NCBI RefSeq assembly: GCF_001296045.1
Contig: NZ_LJHS01000009.1
Coordinates: 124,001-188,000, forward strand
Direction of reading: 5' to 3'
DNA from: Rhizobium sp. AAP43
GTDB lineage: Bacteria > Pseudomonadota > Alphaproteobacteria > Rhizobiales > Rhizobiaceae
DNA: 64,000 nucleotides
A program made the position numbers and the translations under genes. This document shows positions 62,982-64,000 of the stretch, one piece after another. The number at the start of each line of letters is the position of its first letter. The stretch's first letter is position 1. A model generated the notes under the pieces. It was not told where the DNA came from. It saw nothing but the letters and a program-made list of their open reading frames with translations, and ran no database searches.

Positions 62982-64000
62982 TCAGGCCTTCGCCTGCTCG
63001 TCGAGCACACGGTTGGCCGCAGACACAATTGCTTCCAGCGAAGCCGTCACGATATTGGTGTTGATGCCAGCCCCGAACAGCTTGCCGCCCTGATGCGCCA
63101 TCTCGACATAGGCGATCGCCGCCGCGTTGGAGCCGTGCTGCAACGAGTGCTCGGAATAGTCCTGCACGGAGAGATCAATGCCGAGATAGGTCGACAGCGC
63201 ATCGACGAACCCATCGATCGGCCCTGTCCCCTTGCCTTCGATCCGCTTCGTCTCACCCTTGTCGGTGATCTCGGCAGCGACGATCCGGATGCCCTTCTTC
63301 TCGGTATCCGGATAGGTGTGGTGATCGACGAACTTGATCCGCGCGCCTGTCTGGTCGACGTAGCGCTCGATGAAGCGCTCGTAGATCTTTTTCGACGGCA
63401 GTTCCTTGCCTTCCTCGTCCGTGATCCGCTGAATGTCCTCGCGAAACTCGATCTGCAGGTTCCGGGGCAGGTTGATACCGTAGTCTTCCTGCAGGATATA
63501 GGCGATGCCGCCCTTGCCCGACTGCGAGTTGATACGGATGATTGCCTCATAGGTGCGGCCGACATCCTGCGGATCGATCGGCAGATAAGGCACTTCCCAG
63601 ATCGGCGAATTCGCTTGCCTGATCGCCTTCATGCCCTTGTTGATCGCATCCTGGTGCGAGCCGGAGAAGGCCGTATAGACCAGTTCGCCAACGTAAGGAT
63701 GGCGCTCGGGAATGACCATTTCGTTCGAATATTCGTAGACGGCCTTGATCCGCTCGATGTCGGAGCAGTCCAATTCCGGATCGACCCCTTGCGTATACAT
63801 GTTCAGCGCCAGCGTCACGATGTCGACATTGCCGGTGCGCTCGCCATTGCCGAACAGTGTGCCTTCGACACGGTCGGCACCTGCCATCAGACCGAGTTCG
63901 GTCGCGGCAATGCCGGTGCCCCGGTCGTTATGCGGATGCAATGAGATGATGACGTTTTCGCGGTTGTCGATGTTGCGGCACATCCATTCGATCTGGTCGG
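62982..64000 (-). CDS. leuA: 2-isopropylmalate synthase (3' part; 5' end beyond window)
   Basis: The last ~339 codons are present; the frame is open to the window edge. This is the first committed enzyme of leucine synthesis, condensing acetyl-CoA with 2-ketoisovalerate. Visible are LHPHNDRGTG (metal-binding HxH), the catalytic loop with GNGERTGNVDIVTLALNMY and the C-terminal regulatory domain (QDYSEHSLQHGSNAAAIAYV) used for leucine feedback. The sequence is of the long LeuA2 type. The alpha/beta hydrolase gene follows 5 bp behind. Confidence 0.96.
   Translation of the reverse strand, partial: DQIEWMCRNIDNRENVIISLHPHNDRGTGIAATELGLMAGADRVEGTLFGNGERTGNVDIVTLALNMYTQGVDPELDCSDIERIKAVYEYSNEMVIPERHPYVGELVYTAFSGSHQDAINKGMKAIRQANSPIWEVPYLPIDPQDVGRTYEAIIRINSQSGKGGIAYILQEDYGINLPRNLQIEFREDIQRITDEEGKELPSKKIYERFIERYVDQTGARIKFVDHHTYPDTEKKGIRIVAAEITDKGETKRIEGKGTGPIDGFVDALSTYLGIDLSVQDYSEHSLQHGSNAAAIAYVEMAHQGGKLFGAGINTNIVTASLEAIVSAANRVLDEQAKA

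Overview
The window reads as ordinary chromosome of an alphaproteobacterium of the Rhizobiaceae type (order Hyphomicrobiales); the genus cannot be fixed from sequence alone. Supporting signs are the high G+C content, the block lgt - midA-like - pgeF - M24 peptidase - lipoprotein - prs, the petABC (cytochrome bc1) operon close to trmL and hemF, a ClpS2-type adaptor, flagellin and chemoreceptors of rhizobial type (receptor tails end in WSEF), and a rhizobial-style intergenic palindromic repeat. No tRNA, rRNA, CRISPR, prophage or insertion sequence was found.

Layout. 1-2.8 kb: end of a sensor kinase, then a minus-strand group (tRNA-binding protein, proC, YbjN-like) and ubiK. 3-9 kb: plus-strand lgt/midA/pgeF/M24/lipoprotein/prs. 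9-15.4 kb: accessory regulatory region with an orphan winged-helix protein, an aldehyde dehydrogenase + DUF779 pair with a dedicated AcoR-like regulator that lacks the AAA+ domain, and an MHYT-GGDEF-EAL c-di-GMP enzyme. 15.7-25 kb: rplY, pth and ychF, interrupted by a membrane GGDEF-EAL protein plus a periplasmic solute-binding protein, and then by prmB, a TetR/RidA divergent pair with three tandem operator-like palindromes, and clpS. 25-30 kb: two MaoC proteins, a glutathione peroxidase, apt and petABC. 30-39.6 kb: two paralogous ABC exporters enclosing two paralogous chemoreceptors and a degenerate GGDEF protein. 40-47.9 kb: trmL, a hydrolase with a long disordered tail, a divergent orphan flagellin, hemF, small proteins, and a CCA-enzyme/Nudix/DUF1285 operon. 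48-55 kb: a MoxR - DUF58 - BatA/DUF4159 - membrane-protein operon. 55-64 kb: a RelE/HigB-type toxin-antitoxin pair, small proteins including a 28-residue membrane peptide, a LuxR-type regulator, two acetyltransferases, a glutathionyl-hydroquinone reductase, a second Nudix protein, a phosphoesterase, an alpha/beta hydrolase and the 3' part of leuA, which runs off the window.

Themes. Housekeeping blocks (lipoprotein modification, translation, respiration, haem, leucine) keep compact operon structure, often with ATGA/GTGA overlaps. Signalling genes sit between them: three c-di-GMP-type proteins (one apparently catalytically dead), two chemoreceptors and several one-component regulators with visible palindromic sites. 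The least ordinary items are the solute-binding-protein/GGDEF-EAL pair (16.5-19.7 kb), reminiscent of the NspS/MbaA arrangement, the triple palindrome array between tetR and ridA, and the AAA+-less AcoR-like regulator with matching palindromes beside the aldehyde dehydrogenase operon. All functions are read from motifs by eye; no database search was possible.
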